Shown here piece by piece: positions 11,301 to 23,629 of a stretch of DNA of 64,000 nucleotides. The position numbers were made by a program, and so were the translations under genes. Where the stretch lies: contig CM049306.1 in NCBI GenBank assembly GCA_026874595.1, forward strand, positions 99,997,642 through 100,061,641. The letters run 5' to 3'. The notes below the pieces were generated by a model, which saw only the letters and a list, made by a program, of their open reading frames with translations, searched no databases and was not told where the DNA came from. The DNA comes from Sipunculus nudus. Lineage: Eukaryota; Annelida; Sipuncula; Golfingiida; Sipunculidae. Position 1 is the stretch's first letter, and every line of letters begins with the position of its first letter.

Positions 11301-14300
11301 AGTCACACAGAAGTGCTGGGATGTGATCCAAATGTGTATAACTCGGAAGTCACAGAGACGCAATGGTTAACTTGTGGTCGGTTAAGAGCCACAGTCCGAA
11401 TGCAGTTTCATTATAATTATAATTGCATGCATATATTTAAATTGCTTATGCATGATTCTGCTTTTAATGAGTGTATAATACAGTACATGATTATCAGAAA
11501 ACTAGTTCTTATAATTTTTTTGTTTTGTAAATTTAATATACATACATATATGTGTGTGTGTATTATCACGTAATATATTTCACTCTATCAAATATATTAA
11601 CAAAATCTAGAGCCATGTTCTTGTTAAAGATATTTATATTTACAAGGGGAGGGCTTATGAGGGGATAATTTTAATTTTTAGAATATGCAATGTAAAAAGG
11701 ACATTTTAAGAAACCTTTAACAAAAGATTATGAGGATTTTATGTTTCGGAACTGCTATTCTCCCACATGTTTTTGAACAATGTATTTAAAATATTAGGCT
11801 TTTAGGACTAACGTGTGGGTGGCTTCAACATATATTTCTATAAAATTATGGTATAAACTGGAAATTCCAAATATTTAATAGCTCGTAACATGTTAACTAA
11901 TGTAAGTGATGAAATGCGCGTCTATACATTTTAATTTACAAAATGTAACTTTTAAATGCAGTACTCGTTGTGAAATAATTGATATGTTTAAGTTTTATGA
12001 CAATCTTTGCATTTTACTTGTGATCTATGAACGCACATGATCGGACAGCAGAGCACAGTGCGTGAGTCTGAGTATCATGCAGCCAATGAGCCGTGAGATA
12101 TTTCACGGTCGATTCTTGCCCGAGGGGAGTTCTATGGGTAGACCGTGCCTGACTCACATGGTATTGTGATTGGGGGCCGGGGGGTGGGCGGTGGGGGTGG
12201 TTATTCCTTTGTGTTATGACCGAGAAGAGTGTGATATGAAAAGACTCCCTCTCTCAATTGGAGTAAATCACAGTTGTTAAATAATATCGTCAACTATGAA
12301 TTGGAAAGTAATAATTATAATAATGAAATTGCTAGGAAATTAAAAGGTAATCTGAAAAAGAAATGAAAATTGATTACTAATAAACGGGAAAAGAACTTGA
12401 TAAAATGAGAGATATAACGTCTGAACGGGCTTGCTCCCCCTATGGATGCACCACTGAATCAAAAATATGGCATGATAAATCCTAATACGGCATTAAAAAT
12501 ACAGTTATAAATTATAATGTCGTTCAGTAAAAAATAGAAATACAATTTCCATACGTTGAACAAATATAAAAATTCAATATATCCCAGTAGGACATCACTC
12601 GAACATCAACAAACATACATCTACCACACAAAACTTGAACGAAATGCTTTTCAATATGTTTGAGTTCTAAGATATTAAAAAATATTAAAATATATCTTAG
12701 AAAAGGGATACAACATTCCAGATAATATTTCACATACTTTTACATTTGTAATTATAACATCCGATCGATATTTATATTATTGTTTTTAAACTAAAATGAT
12801 TTTTTTTTCAAGTTTTTTTACTCTTTTTTCAAACCTTTTCAATCTTGATATTTACATCTTAATCATTTCAATCCTGATATTTCAACAAAAAAATTCAACT
12901 TAAAAAAATAGATATTTAATAATATCTTAAGAATGTTTGCAACTGATTTCACTCTCATGAAAATGGCAACATCATGCAATAATGAAACCCAAGCGTTTTG
13001 ATAAATCAATTTAGATATTTAAGCTAAGATAAATATACAAATATTAATTATTCCCATTCTACTTTTGCTGGATAGTAATTATTTGATCCCTCTGAAAATC
13101 CATGCATCTTAATATTCCGTGTATACTCATTATTATTATTTGATTCTTCTATTTTTATCCCCAGAAATAAAATTTAATAGATAGGATGCTTTTTCTTAGG
13201 CCTGGTAATCACTTGCCTATAGTCGGAATTCTTGATACAGTAGTACACCGTGCGCTTTCGGACATCCTTACCAACGGACTTAATTGCTGCTAGTATCAAG
13301 TTATATTATAAAACAGATTTTTTTTTATATCTATAATATTTGAAATTATTTTTAAACATTTACTGAAATTATTTTTGCTATGCAAGATATTTTGATGATG
13401 TTTCATTGATATCTTGTCGATTTTTCAATTGAGGTATTTTAAATTGTATATATAAAGTAATAGTGTTCGTGCCCAGCGGTTTTGCTAATTTTCAGGAGAT
13501 AAATTTGCAGAATATTGTACCTAACAGCATAAAAATATAGAGGAAATATTGAATCGTTCTACAAAAATAGAAACTATTGTATTTTTATATGATCGTAAAA
13601 TGTTACAATCGGCAACATATCTATTTACAAATGCATTGTGTATTTATTTCTGTCAAGGTATTGTTAATGTTTGTTTTCTATTTAAATTTGCAGTATACGT
13701 CTGACGAAATCATTATCAAACAAAGTATTGTAAAACATCATGTTTATTTTGCTATTTTTGGCCAAATTTTAAACATGAGTTGAAACAGGTTCCATTTCCA
13801 GCAGGAACTTATAGGCGAAAATGTCACGTTTTGATTTTACAAAATGAAATAAAATATGAATAATAACATTTTATAAAAAAAAACACGTTTGCTGACGATA
13901 TGAGGACCAGTGCATTAACCAATGCCGTGGCTTACGAGTTTCACACATTTTGACTATAACCGGGCATTTCCGAGCAAAAATTAGTCTATAATTTCAGATG
14001 GATAACTTTGAGTTTTCAGATAATGATAGAATAGACCTTATTCTATCAATAAAAAATTAAATAGTACTTTCTATTGATGTAGTAGCATTTTAATTATGCT
14101 TCAACTATTTCTTTATTTAAGAAAAATCCTTGCTTCCGACTTTGGACTTCCGAGCTTTACACATAGCCGTTTGGGTATCCCCTACCGGGAGTTATGGTTC
14201 TCCCACTGAAGCCGTTTTGACAGACGTGGAGACGTGTTTTTCGAGTAAAACATCCCTCGCTATTAAAAATGCTGCACGAATACACGTAAGTCAACCTAGG

Positions 14301-15449
14301 ATGTAATAATTTTTATTTTCCCAACAGAATAACGTCACTTTTTATCTTAACTCAGGAAAATAACAGATCGAGGAGTAGATGAACATTAAAAATTTAAGTA
14401 ATATCAGAAATGGCGTGCAGTTCTGCACATACTAGAACTGATACGAACCCAATAGCTTGTACTGTCACCCCATCGTCTTCAGTTCATCCAAAATCGACGT
14501 TTGGGGTGACAAGCTGTCGCTAGATCCCATATTGAACAATGTTTCGAGCAAATACCCCGATTTTCTTTATTCTTCACCGCTGATCAAACCTAGCTCAGCT
14601 ACGTCCGCCATTTTGTATGATCAGATGACCAAAAACGCGAAAGCAAGATGACCGTTAATACTATGCCGTCGTCGCTTTTGTGGTACGATTTAGTCTTAAG
14701 AACATGGCAAAGAATTGAATGCCTGCTATATTAGTAGGGCAAAAACCATGATTTTATTGTACCTCAAAATTGGCGCAACATGCACGCGGACTTAAAATTT
14801 GACAGGATGTGGAAGAAGAAGCACTTGTGCCAGTGTTAATTAATCATTTGAATGCACCTGCGAATGGTCTTCCAGATCACCCAAGCCATATCAGTTTTGT
14901 ATTACTGCCCCATATTGTATTATTTTCAGTGCATTGTCAATAAACCTTTGTATATGGAGAATTCGCGTCCATTCCTACAATATCTCGTATTGATGACAAG
15001 TTGGTTAATAATAGAATAACTGTCATCCACCAACTACAAGTTTAACTTAAATAACCCTTAAAGTTATCATGTATCACTATGTCGGTAAATTAAGGAGACC
15101 AGCATTGTGGGCAGGAAGGTGATATGACCCGAAAAGTTACATCGACCGGTAGTGAATCACCTGATTACGACCAGTATAAAGTAAGTGTTGATTAAATTGG
15201 GAGATAATCCGGATTTAGACTAAGATGCAGGATTATCTGAGTAAATCCGACTAGAATGAAAGCTGCTGGGGTCCATGCTATCATTTAAAGATACGAATTT
15301 TATTGTCGTCAGGGAGGCGCATTGCAAATAGAGATATTAAAAATGCACTTAATCAAGGGTGTATTTTTCTAGTCGCCTTTTTTTCTGCAGTAAAGTGAGT
15401 TTTAAGCTTCTTGAAACTGAGGACTGTTATTCATGTAGGTTATATTGCT
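8369..15449. other. 7 kb intergenic, no gene recognised
   Basis: AT-rich with scattered short open frames, the longest about 100 codons at 9456-9764, none with a recognisable domain. Two short perfect inverted repeats are visible: CACGGTTCAT at 9187-9196 with its complement at 9220-9229, and TGTCACCCCA at 14463-14472 with its complement at 14502-14511. A short TG run lies near 11550. The interval 9300-9560 is less AT-rich than its surroundings. Confidence 0.5.
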
Positions 15450-15775
15450 CATTCCCTCCGCCAGGAAGTATGTCTTCACCCCCGTTCTTGTGTGGGTGTT
15501 TGTGTTAAGTGTTTGTTCACGACATAACTCGTGCAATTATGAACGTAATCTCATAAAACTTTCAGGCCTCTTCAGACAAGGGCCAATTAAGAATCGATAA
15601 GACTTTGGTGTGAACCCGGCATATGATCCGGATTCAGGAGCGTGTAAAATCACTTATGCACAAATGAACCTAGGAATATGGGCCGAATAAGTAAATGCAA
15701 CCACGGGTTGGGAAGCATCCAGCAATAGGGAACCCCAGAGTGGCGGAGGCCTGCATTCCTTAAAATGCAAATTTC
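15450..15775 (+). repeat. dispersed repeat A, copy 2
   Basis: Second copy of the repeat at 880-1245. It contains 'cgtgcaattatgaacgtaat', 'agaatcgataagactttgg' and the 'gtggcggaggcctgcatt' end. The two copies differ by many substitutions and short indels, so both are old. Confidence 0.65.
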
Positions 15776-16167
15776 TATTTATTAATATAAATGACAAGAA
15801 AATCCTATAGATACTTACATGCACGTAAAACATATTTTTTATGAGTATGACATTCGTGTATTTTGTGAGAAGTATTGCGTGGAATGTTTTTTAAAAAACT
15901 TTCTCTGTTGAAACATGAAACAACTTCCGAGTCTTTGACAAAAGTAATGTATCACGGGGATGAGAAATATGCGTGCATTTCTACTCTTTATACAATATTG
16001 TTAAACAAACAGGCAGAAACGTGTAATTACTACACGCACGTGTTTAAATCTTCTATTCTAATTGTACGTATGAATCTACTTGCATAACAACCAACCATTT
16101 ACCGGTAACTTGCATGCATAGTTTGCCGGATAAAAACTAGATATTTCTTGGCACCGCAGGTGCCATA

Positions 16168-17424
16168 GTATCCCCAGACAATTAACCCCCCCCCCCCTTT
16201 AAGAATAGGCCCCTCATCTTCAGCAACAATTTATATCAGACCACTCTCATAGAAAAGATCACTCTCAAAGAAAAGGTCATGGCCCCAATTTCAATATACA
16301 TCATCCTCTCACCCATGTCTATGTATATGCATAATATGAAAGAAATCTGTCCATTAGTTTTTGACTTAAAATGCTCACAGTTCTGTCAAGTGGCAATGAT
16401 GGGGGTATTAAACGGCACGAAAACAAGTAAAAGAATAACAGGTGGCGCCACCATTTTCCGGTACATGACAATACTATCCAAGATCTTTGGTCAAGTTGAT
16501 TTTTGGACCAATCCACGCATCCCTTATTGAGATATTAATGATTTTGTGTGATTTTCACCATATATGGCAATATTCAAGGTCAATGCCACTCTCATAGGAA
16601 AGGTCATGACCCCAATTTATATATGCATCATCCCATAACCCATGTCTATGTATATGCATAATATGAAAGAAATCTGTCCATTAGATTTTGACTTAAATGC
16701 TCACAGTACTGTCAAGTGGCAATGACGGGGGTATTAAACGGCACGAAAACAAGTAAAAGAATAACAGGTGGCGCCACCAGTTTCCGGCACATGACAATAC
16801 TATCCAAGATCTATGGTCAAGTTGATTTTTGGACCAATCCATGCATCCCTTATTTAGATATTAATGATTTTGTGTGATTTTTACCATATATGGCAATATT
16901 CAAGGTCAAGGCCACTCTCATAGGAAAGGTCATGACCCCAATTTAAATAAACATAATTCCATAACCCATGTCTATGTATATGCATTATATAAAATAAATC
17001 TGTCCATTAGTTTTTGACTTATAATGCTCACAGTACTGTCAAGTGGCAATTTTTGGGGTATTAAAAGACGCGAAAACAAGTAAAGAATAATAGGTGGCGC
17101 CACCAGTTTCTGGAATATGACAATCCTATCCATGATACTCGATCAACTTGATTTTGGGATCAATCCATGCAAGATTTCTTGAGATACTTAAGAATTTGTG
17201 TGATTTTCCCAAAAATTGGACCTATTCAAGGTCAAGGACACTCTCCTAGAAAAGGTCATGACCTTATTTTAAATGGGCGTCGTCTTCTCACCTAAAGCTA
17301 TACATATACCAAGTTTGATAAAGATCCGCGCTAACAAGATGTATATATGCGGTGGCGGCGGCAAAAAAAAATAACGGGACCGGCATGAAAACATAGTAAT
17401 ACCCGACTTTGTCTGGGGATACAA
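16168..17424. mobile_element. element with 14-bp TIRs and ~326-bp tandem units
   Basis: The ends are perfect 14-bp inverted repeats: GTATCCCCAGACAA at the left and TTGTCTGGGGATAC at the right. Inside, the 'aaggtcatg(a/g)cc' mark recurs at 16273, 16600, 16926 and 17252, a period of 326-327 bp, so about three and a half units are present. Units 1-3 each carry a perfect palindrome GGTGGCGCCACC (16441-16452, 16767-16778, 17093-17104). There is no transposase frame, so it would be non-autonomous. Tandem-repeat-bearing elements are known in bivalves; the superfamily is uncertain. Confidence 0.75.
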
Positions 17425-17867
17425 GTATATGCGGTTTGTTTTCATTATCATTGTAGCTTCACCCCATTGGTTAGCCGGTCATAGCTTATTGGGAGACCTT
17501 TAAAAAAATCAAGTGCATACACATTAATACAGGTGACAATCAGATGAAAACATATAATACATCGCATCGGGAACATCGTTCCTAACAGATGCTTTCTTCT
17601 CTGTCGCAGTCGGAGGTTATGAATCAAACAGAACATCAACATGAAATCATCAGACAGATTAAACTGTGCTCTGTTGTTCTACGCTTAGTTCTTTGAAACA
17701 GCCTGAGAAAGACTGTCATCGGTTTCATAGTCCTTAATCACATCTAGCACCTGTGAAAGTGATCAATTGTTTGTTTTAAGACTGTTGTTCCCCCCCCACA
17801 TTTTCACTGCTCGATTGAAAATTAGCTAATCGCACACTGAGAGAGCACCAGAGCGTTACAACAAAGC
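17425..17867. other. intergenic, no gene seen
   Basis: Ordinary AT-rich sequence with a short C run near 17791. No exon is recognised. Confidence 0.5.
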
Positions 17868-18067
17868 AGCTGATGGAAATGACCTTCTACCTGGAGGCGG
17901 AGCGTGTGGGATAAATCAGTTATAGCTCATTTAAATGCTATGCAAATCACGAGGTACTGCTCGGCGTGTGTCAATTATGACAAGCTCGGCTGCGCCTCGC
18001 GGTGCTATGTTTGACACTCGCCCCGCAAAACCTCGTGACTTGCATAACATTTCACAGAACTATAACT
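17868..18067 (+). repeat. foldback repeat C, copy 1
   Basis: The core at 17918-18067 is a long imperfect inverted repeat. The left arm reads 'agttatagctca...atgctatgcaaatcacgaggt' and the right arm is its near complement, ending 'aactataact'. A 50-bp leader (17868-17917) matches the leader of the second copy at 22391-22444. The structure is that of a foldback or MITE-like element. Its left arm happens to contain an octamer-like ATGCAAAT. Confidence 0.75.
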
Positions 18068-20898
18068 AATATTAAAAATCCTTCTCCAAAATTATCTTTC
18101 CCATTATTTGCGAAAACAAACCAACAAAAACAAACAAACAAGGGCAAGTGAAAACATTACCTGCTTGTCGGGATTTTATAATGCTTGGGATCCAATGAAC
18201 ATTATTATTAGGTACTTTGTGAGTATAAAACTGGTTTAATTCGACAAAGTGAAATACATCACTGAGATAAACTGATATTCTGAGAATTAAAACTCTCTGT
18301 CGAACGTTGCTGATGAGACGGGATGGGACAAAAATGAAACTTGGGTTCACAGGGCACATGATTTTTATTTTGAATACTTATAAGAGAAATGTTGTGTAAA
18401 AGCGCAACCCATTATCGTGTTCTTAAATCAAGCTTCGATTCTATATGTCTTTAAATTAATGAAAATTTACCTAATTTTTAACATATCGGCTTGAATATTG
18501 GCAGTACACACTGGCAGTGCAAACTGGCAATACACTCGTGGAAATATAATTCTGGACCGTCATTTTCCTTAATTTGCCTTTTAACTGCAGCCATTCTAAA
18601 ACAAAAAATAGTGTGTTTCGATTAAGACTACTCAGTTTTTGCCACCGCTGAGTAATGTCAAAAATTAACACAGAGCTTTAACGAAAAAGAAATGGTTGAT
18701 TGGGGAACGCTAGAATGACAAGATGTAACGATCAAATTAAACCTCGAGGGGCTTTCATAAACGTCAGTGGTTGCCTGGCACTTTGCACGATAGGGGAATT
18801 CTGCAGTTTAATACAGGTTAATTCATTCTCGTAGACTTGGTCCGCTGCTAAACACACGTAGACGTGTATATCTGTGGTGCTATTAAACACATGTAGACGT
18901 GTATATCTGTGGTGCTGAGCTTTACAGCAGTTTTACACTGCTCAATCATGGCAAAATTGTTGGAACTCTTGATGGACTAGGAAGAGCTTAAAGAAGTATT
19001 GGAAAAGGAACGGCATCGTTGTAGGTATATACATATAGATGCTGATGTACAACCATCCTCCTGTTTAATGTGACTGCGCCCCTGGTGTGAGATGGTAGAG
19101 TTAAAACAAGCCAACAGGAAGCCTTCCTGTCGACAATAAAAGTCGTCCGCGAAAAAAAAAGATTTTTATTTATATAAACTATTCAATATTTATTATGTAT
19201 TACAATATAAAATATATAATGTATTAATGAAACCATAAGGGGACTTTAATGAGAACATGAAGCTACACCGATGAGACTTGCAATTTTCAAAATCGATTTT
19301 CTCGGCTCTCCGTGTGTCACCGAGTTTAAATCCCTTCAAAACCTTACCAAAATGATTATCAGTATGCAAAATGCACCTCTTACTTCATAATAATCTTAAT
19401 TTTCGTTATCATAAATAGTCCTCTATGCTCAGTGTTCTCTTTAGGCGAATAAATAGATATTATACTTTACCCATCGACTATCACTGAATGGTACAAAAGA
19501 TTCTAAAACTGTTGACAATCAAGGAGAAATCAGCTAATGTTGAAACATTATCAAGAGAATCAGGCCGATTTTCTGTAGAGCACGATGGCAACAATTTGGA
19601 CGACATCATGTACGCTAAACTTGATTTCATATATCAAACAATGAGGAGCCTGAAACGGAATGGGACAATTTGATAAAGGCAGACCGGTGAAAGTGCTGCC
19701 CGTCCAAGGTGCACGTCAAATAGGAACCAAATTGTATAAACTCAAACGGAAGGCAAGTCTGTAAATTTGACGTGGCGTGTATATCAGAAAGAAAGGTCAG
19801 TCAGTCACGCGCTGAGCAGGAGCGGACGTCTACGGGCGTTATTGAATGCCCTGAGATTGTGTTTTGTTGGCAGTTTCGACTACAGAAGATCATTGGCTAG
19901 ACTGCAATGTAAATAAACTAATAAAGTAGCCCTCCCCCACGGGACCCTTTTCGTCAGGACTTGACTGACCTTTCTTGGTCAAAGAAAAGACCGTAATGGG
20001 ACGGCTGAAGATTTACTTAGAGAGACTATTTAGAGAGACTATTCTCGGTGTATAAGCTCTGTACCGCTTCCCAGTCAGGCGTCATTCAGTTCTAATGACC
20101 AATCCAGTACCCTCCTTTATTTTATGTCGTCATCTCCTCTTCCTTTTTAGGACGCCTTTAACAAACTGGTCTCTCCGAGTTCCTTGCAAATCTGTCGTGA
20201 TTTTATGCATTTTTCAACCCCGAGATATCTGCGGATCTTTTTTTTATTGTCTTTTTGTACTCTCTCTATTTCTCTCTCTCTCTTTCTCTCTCTCTCGCCA
20301 TGCAGTTGCAAACTATAAAGTACGCACATTGTGTCAGTGATATAATCGGCGTATGCAGTGTTTCAAAATGAAGTTTAAGTGGTAGAGCTCGAAGTATTTT
20401 TCTTTACATTATGTCATATATGTCACAGCAAGCAAATTTATATAGCTTACTTCATGAAGGATCGGTTTAACAGTAGGAAATTTGAACCTCATAACTCGGA
20501 ATATACAGTCAAGCTTGCCATTAAGGTAATGGGAGTTAAAAAAGCTCACACTTGCTTTCATGATGTTCGACCGGTAAAACAGAAAGAAAGATGTGAGTGA
20601 CAAGTTGTATCTATAAACGCCTCAGCCGTTGTAACGAAGAGGTTATAAGATGTGGGTGACATGTCGTATTCATACGCCTCAGCTGTCGGAACGACTTGAT
20701 ATGCTGTTGAACAGATTTACTCCTAGTGAGAAACAGCTGTGACAGACTCCATACGACCTGAGCGCCGAAGACGTCTTCAAGGGGGAGAATGAAATCACTT
20801 GACATTATTTCCATATTTTGTAGACATATTTTTTATGAGTGGGCTGTCTTTAAATCAGTCCCTCTCTGTCTGCACTTCCCTGTCGTATGGACATATGT

Positions 20899-20902
<4 letters not shown>
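18068..20902. other. intergenic with small duplications
   Basis: No gene recognised. Visible structures are a direct duplication of about 35 bp at 18847-18917 ('gtagacgtgtatatctgtgg' twice), a CT-rich microsatellite at about 20259-20297, and a diverged ~59-bp duplication at about 20590-20700 around 'acgcctcagc(c/t)gt'. Confidence 0.6.

Positions 20903-20949
<47 letters not shown>
20903..20949. repeat. (TA)n microsatellite
   Basis: An uninterrupted alternating TA tract of roughly 45 bp. No LTR is inserted here. Confidence 0.95.
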
Positions 20950-20957
<8 letters not shown>

Positions 20958-21620
20958 TCAAATTAAGGCAGTGAATCCAGACTTTCTGGTCAAATGAATA
21001 TGAAGGAATTTTCCTCTAGGTAGCTTGCTTCAAGGTTTTAGTATACTTATGATTATCACTCCCAATTGGCAATTCTAAAACGTTGTAGAGGGTATTTTTG
21101 ATAAAACACGTTAAAACACTTTTGTTAACTCGTTCTTCAGATATAATATAACTAAACCGTTATGCCGTCCCCTGAATTGTCTCAATTTGTGCACACCTTC
21201 AGCCTTTGAACCGTTGGGACCGAATAAAGATGTTTCTTAGGGAAGATAGTTTTCCTTGTATACGAATAAATCATAATAAAATCTAACTTCAATGTTTCGC
21301 CAGTCGATCCCAGTAGTCCTCCTGATTGGTGGGCAGGGGTCAAGGTGGGTCCCACCAGCCCACGGACTACAGTACCATCTGTTGGAATCTGCACCACCAG
21401 CGGCGTATTTTCCTTTGTTCTAACTGTAATTTCAAATCTACTTACATCACCCGAAATTCATCAAACAGTCAGGTTGCATGCGACTTTAAAATAACTGATA
21501 CACGAGGTTTGATGAGAGACCTATGGTAAATCACTGTACATTTTACACAGTGTTAGAGGCTGGGAGATCCTTTGAGAAAAATTATGGCATTCTACTTAAG
21601 TTGAATGACGATTGAGTTAT
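20950..21620. other. intergenic, no gene seen
   Basis: The short open frames on both strands around 21182-21529 have no recognisable domain. Confidence 0.5.
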
Positions 21621-21835
21621 GAAGAAGCGGATCCCGGGGGGGGGGGGGGTCCAGCGGGTCCGGACCCCCCCCCCCTTTCCTTCAGAAACAACGTTTTTTA
21701 AGAGCTTCAGACAAAATTTTGCGGCCTGGAACCCCCCCCCCCCCCTTTCCAGACCTGGGGACCTTTTTTTTTAGGGTTTTCATTAGTCCTCCTTGGTTGG
21801 ACCCCCTCTTTTCCTAAATCCTGGATCCGCCCCTG
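21621..21835 (+). mobile_element. hAT-like MITE, copy 1
   Basis: Ends are 'agaagcggatcc' at the left and GGATCCGCCCCTG at the right, which are inverted copies. The interior has C-homopolymer tracts, GGTCCGGACC and 'tagtcctccttggttgga'. The same ends and interior recur at 23282-23494 and, more diverged, at 33770-33970 and 40700-40872. CAG-NGGCGG-type termini without a transposase fit a hAT-like non-autonomous element; that superfamily is inferred from the termini only. Confidence 0.7.
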
Positions 21836-21845
21836 TATCTCAGCT

Positions 21846-21990
21846 AAAAATGTGACTTTCATTAGGCCAAAACAAAAAAAGGTATGGTTCTCAGGCACTT
21901 TTTTTCAGAAATCAATGCGGGCGGGCGGTTTTTTTATTTTTATTTTTTTTTTGTATGTTTCGATAAAAATGTTAAATGATAAGGGAAAGG
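21846..21990 (-). repeat. dispersed repeat B, copy 2
   Basis: Reverse-complement copy of 2756-2894 with very high similarity. It begins only about 10 bp after the right end of the hAT-like MITE at 21621-21835, so one may have landed beside or within the other. Confidence 0.75.
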
Positions 21991-22390
21991 TATGGCCAGC
22001 TGCCTCTGCGGTAAACTTGTTACAATGCAATGCATCACTTGCCAACGGTCAGTCACTCTGGGAAAAGGCCACGCAAATAATTGTTTCTGATCAGGAGAGG
22101 TTTCAAGCATAGCGGTATTATAAGCGAGTTCTGTTTTAATTTTAAAACACTATATTTAGCTAAAGCCAATCGAATACATTCGATTTTGAGCCCCGAATAA
22201 CATATGTATCCCTCTCATAAACATCATATTTGATTTTAGACGATTTTTTTTTCTCGGCAAGCAATGCAGGTTTTTGAGATCTTCTGTACCTCTTATACTT
22301 TGATATCCGTATATATAACGCCGCGTATATACAGTTAGGAGAAAGCTAGACCAAGTTGGGGCTCTATTATGACTGGGATTATAACAACAA
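21991..22390. other. intergenic, no gene seen
   Basis: Nothing recognised in this interval. Confidence 0.5.
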
Positions 22391-22609
22391 AACAGCTGAC
22401 AGAAAAGACCTTCGAACCTGAAGCGGGGCATGCGGGACAAATCAGATATAGCCCAGCTGAATATTATGAATCATGTAAAGTTTACCTCGGCTTGCGTCAA
22501 ACATGGCATTCGCTCGGCTTCCCCTCGCGATTGCCATGCATGACACACGCCTCGTATAACCTTTATGCATAAGATTTCACTGGGCTATAACCAATATATA
22601 TATATATAT
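22391..22609 (+). repeat. foldback repeat C, copy 2, ending in (TA)n
   Basis: Second copy of the foldback repeat at 17868-18067. The leader 'agctgacagaaaagacctt' is followed by an inverted repeat with arms 'atatagcccagctgaat...' and '...ttcactgggctataacc'. The right end at about 22595 runs directly into a short TA tract (to 22609). The two copies are moderately diverged, but both keep the palindromic design. Confidence 0.7.
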
Positions 22610-23281
22610 ATTATTTACTATAAAATTTAATTTTATATTGAAACTTATAGACTATTACATGCACCAGGAGTAATGCCGTTTTTTGTTTTAAATATTCCAC
22701 ATGAGTCAAAACACACACAAGAAATATGATAAATCAAGGTATGATGACTGTTGGTTTGAGTAACCAACACCCGAAGCAGCCATGGACTGCGTACATGTCA
22801 ACTTAAATAAGAACAATTAGGACCAAAAAGACTTTTATTAAATAAAGGCCAGCAGGGTGTTTATACAAGTGTTTACAGGAAATTGTTTTTGACATCATCC
22901 AGACTTAGTCTGTGTCAGCACTCAGACGTCACCAGGACGTCGTATGTTGTCTTGGCGATGGACTAGCAGCTCTCAAAAAGGGCACCAGAAGAATTGAGGT
23001 TCGGAAGTTAGGTGCCTTTTCATATATTACGTTATTCAAATCAAAATTATTGCGCAATTAGAAAATGTTCCCCTAATAGAAATACTCTGCAGAAAGCTAA
23101 AACGCACACATAAAAGTGCCGTCCTGTGGTAAATAATTTTACTGAATAAAGAACGTTAAGAATTAGATCTGAATAATTTGATTGATGGCTTTTCAGTCTG
23201 AATCAATAGGTAATCAAACAAATTATACGGTATTGACATAAATATGATTTCAGGTACAAGAAAACTTTACGATGGACAGAG
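22610..23281. other. intergenic, no gene seen
   Basis: No recognised exon, RNA gene or repeat. Confidence 0.5.
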
Positions 23282-23494
23282 CAGGGGATGATTCAGGATT
23301 TAGAAAAAGGGGTGGGGGTGGGGGGTCCAACGCAGGACTACTAATGAAAAAACCCAAAAAAAAGTCCGGAAAAGGGAGGGGGTCCAGGCCGAAAAGTTTC
23401 TCTGAAACCCTTAAAAATGGTTGATTTGGATGAAAAGGGGGGGGGGGGGGTCCGGACCCCTGGACCCCCCCCCCCCCCTCTGGATCCGCTTCTG
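23282..23494 (-). mobile_element. hAT-like MITE, copy 2, with target duplication
   Basis: A 213-bp element in the opposite orientation to copy 1, ending 'ggatccgcttctg'. ACAGAG occurs immediately on each side (23276-23281 and 23495-23500); extended rightwards, 7 of 8 bases agree. This fits an aged 8-bp hAT target-site duplication. The inside has matching G and C homopolymers that could fold on each other. Confidence 0.75.
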
Positions 23495-23629
23495 ACAGAG
23501 CCTGCATTATATAATTATCAATACTCAGAATCTGTTTCTCCTTATTGAGAGTAAAGTTTCGGAACTTACTCATCTTTTTGCATCTTATCTTTATCTACAA
23601 ATATTTAAAAGCCAAAACCGAGACTTAGA

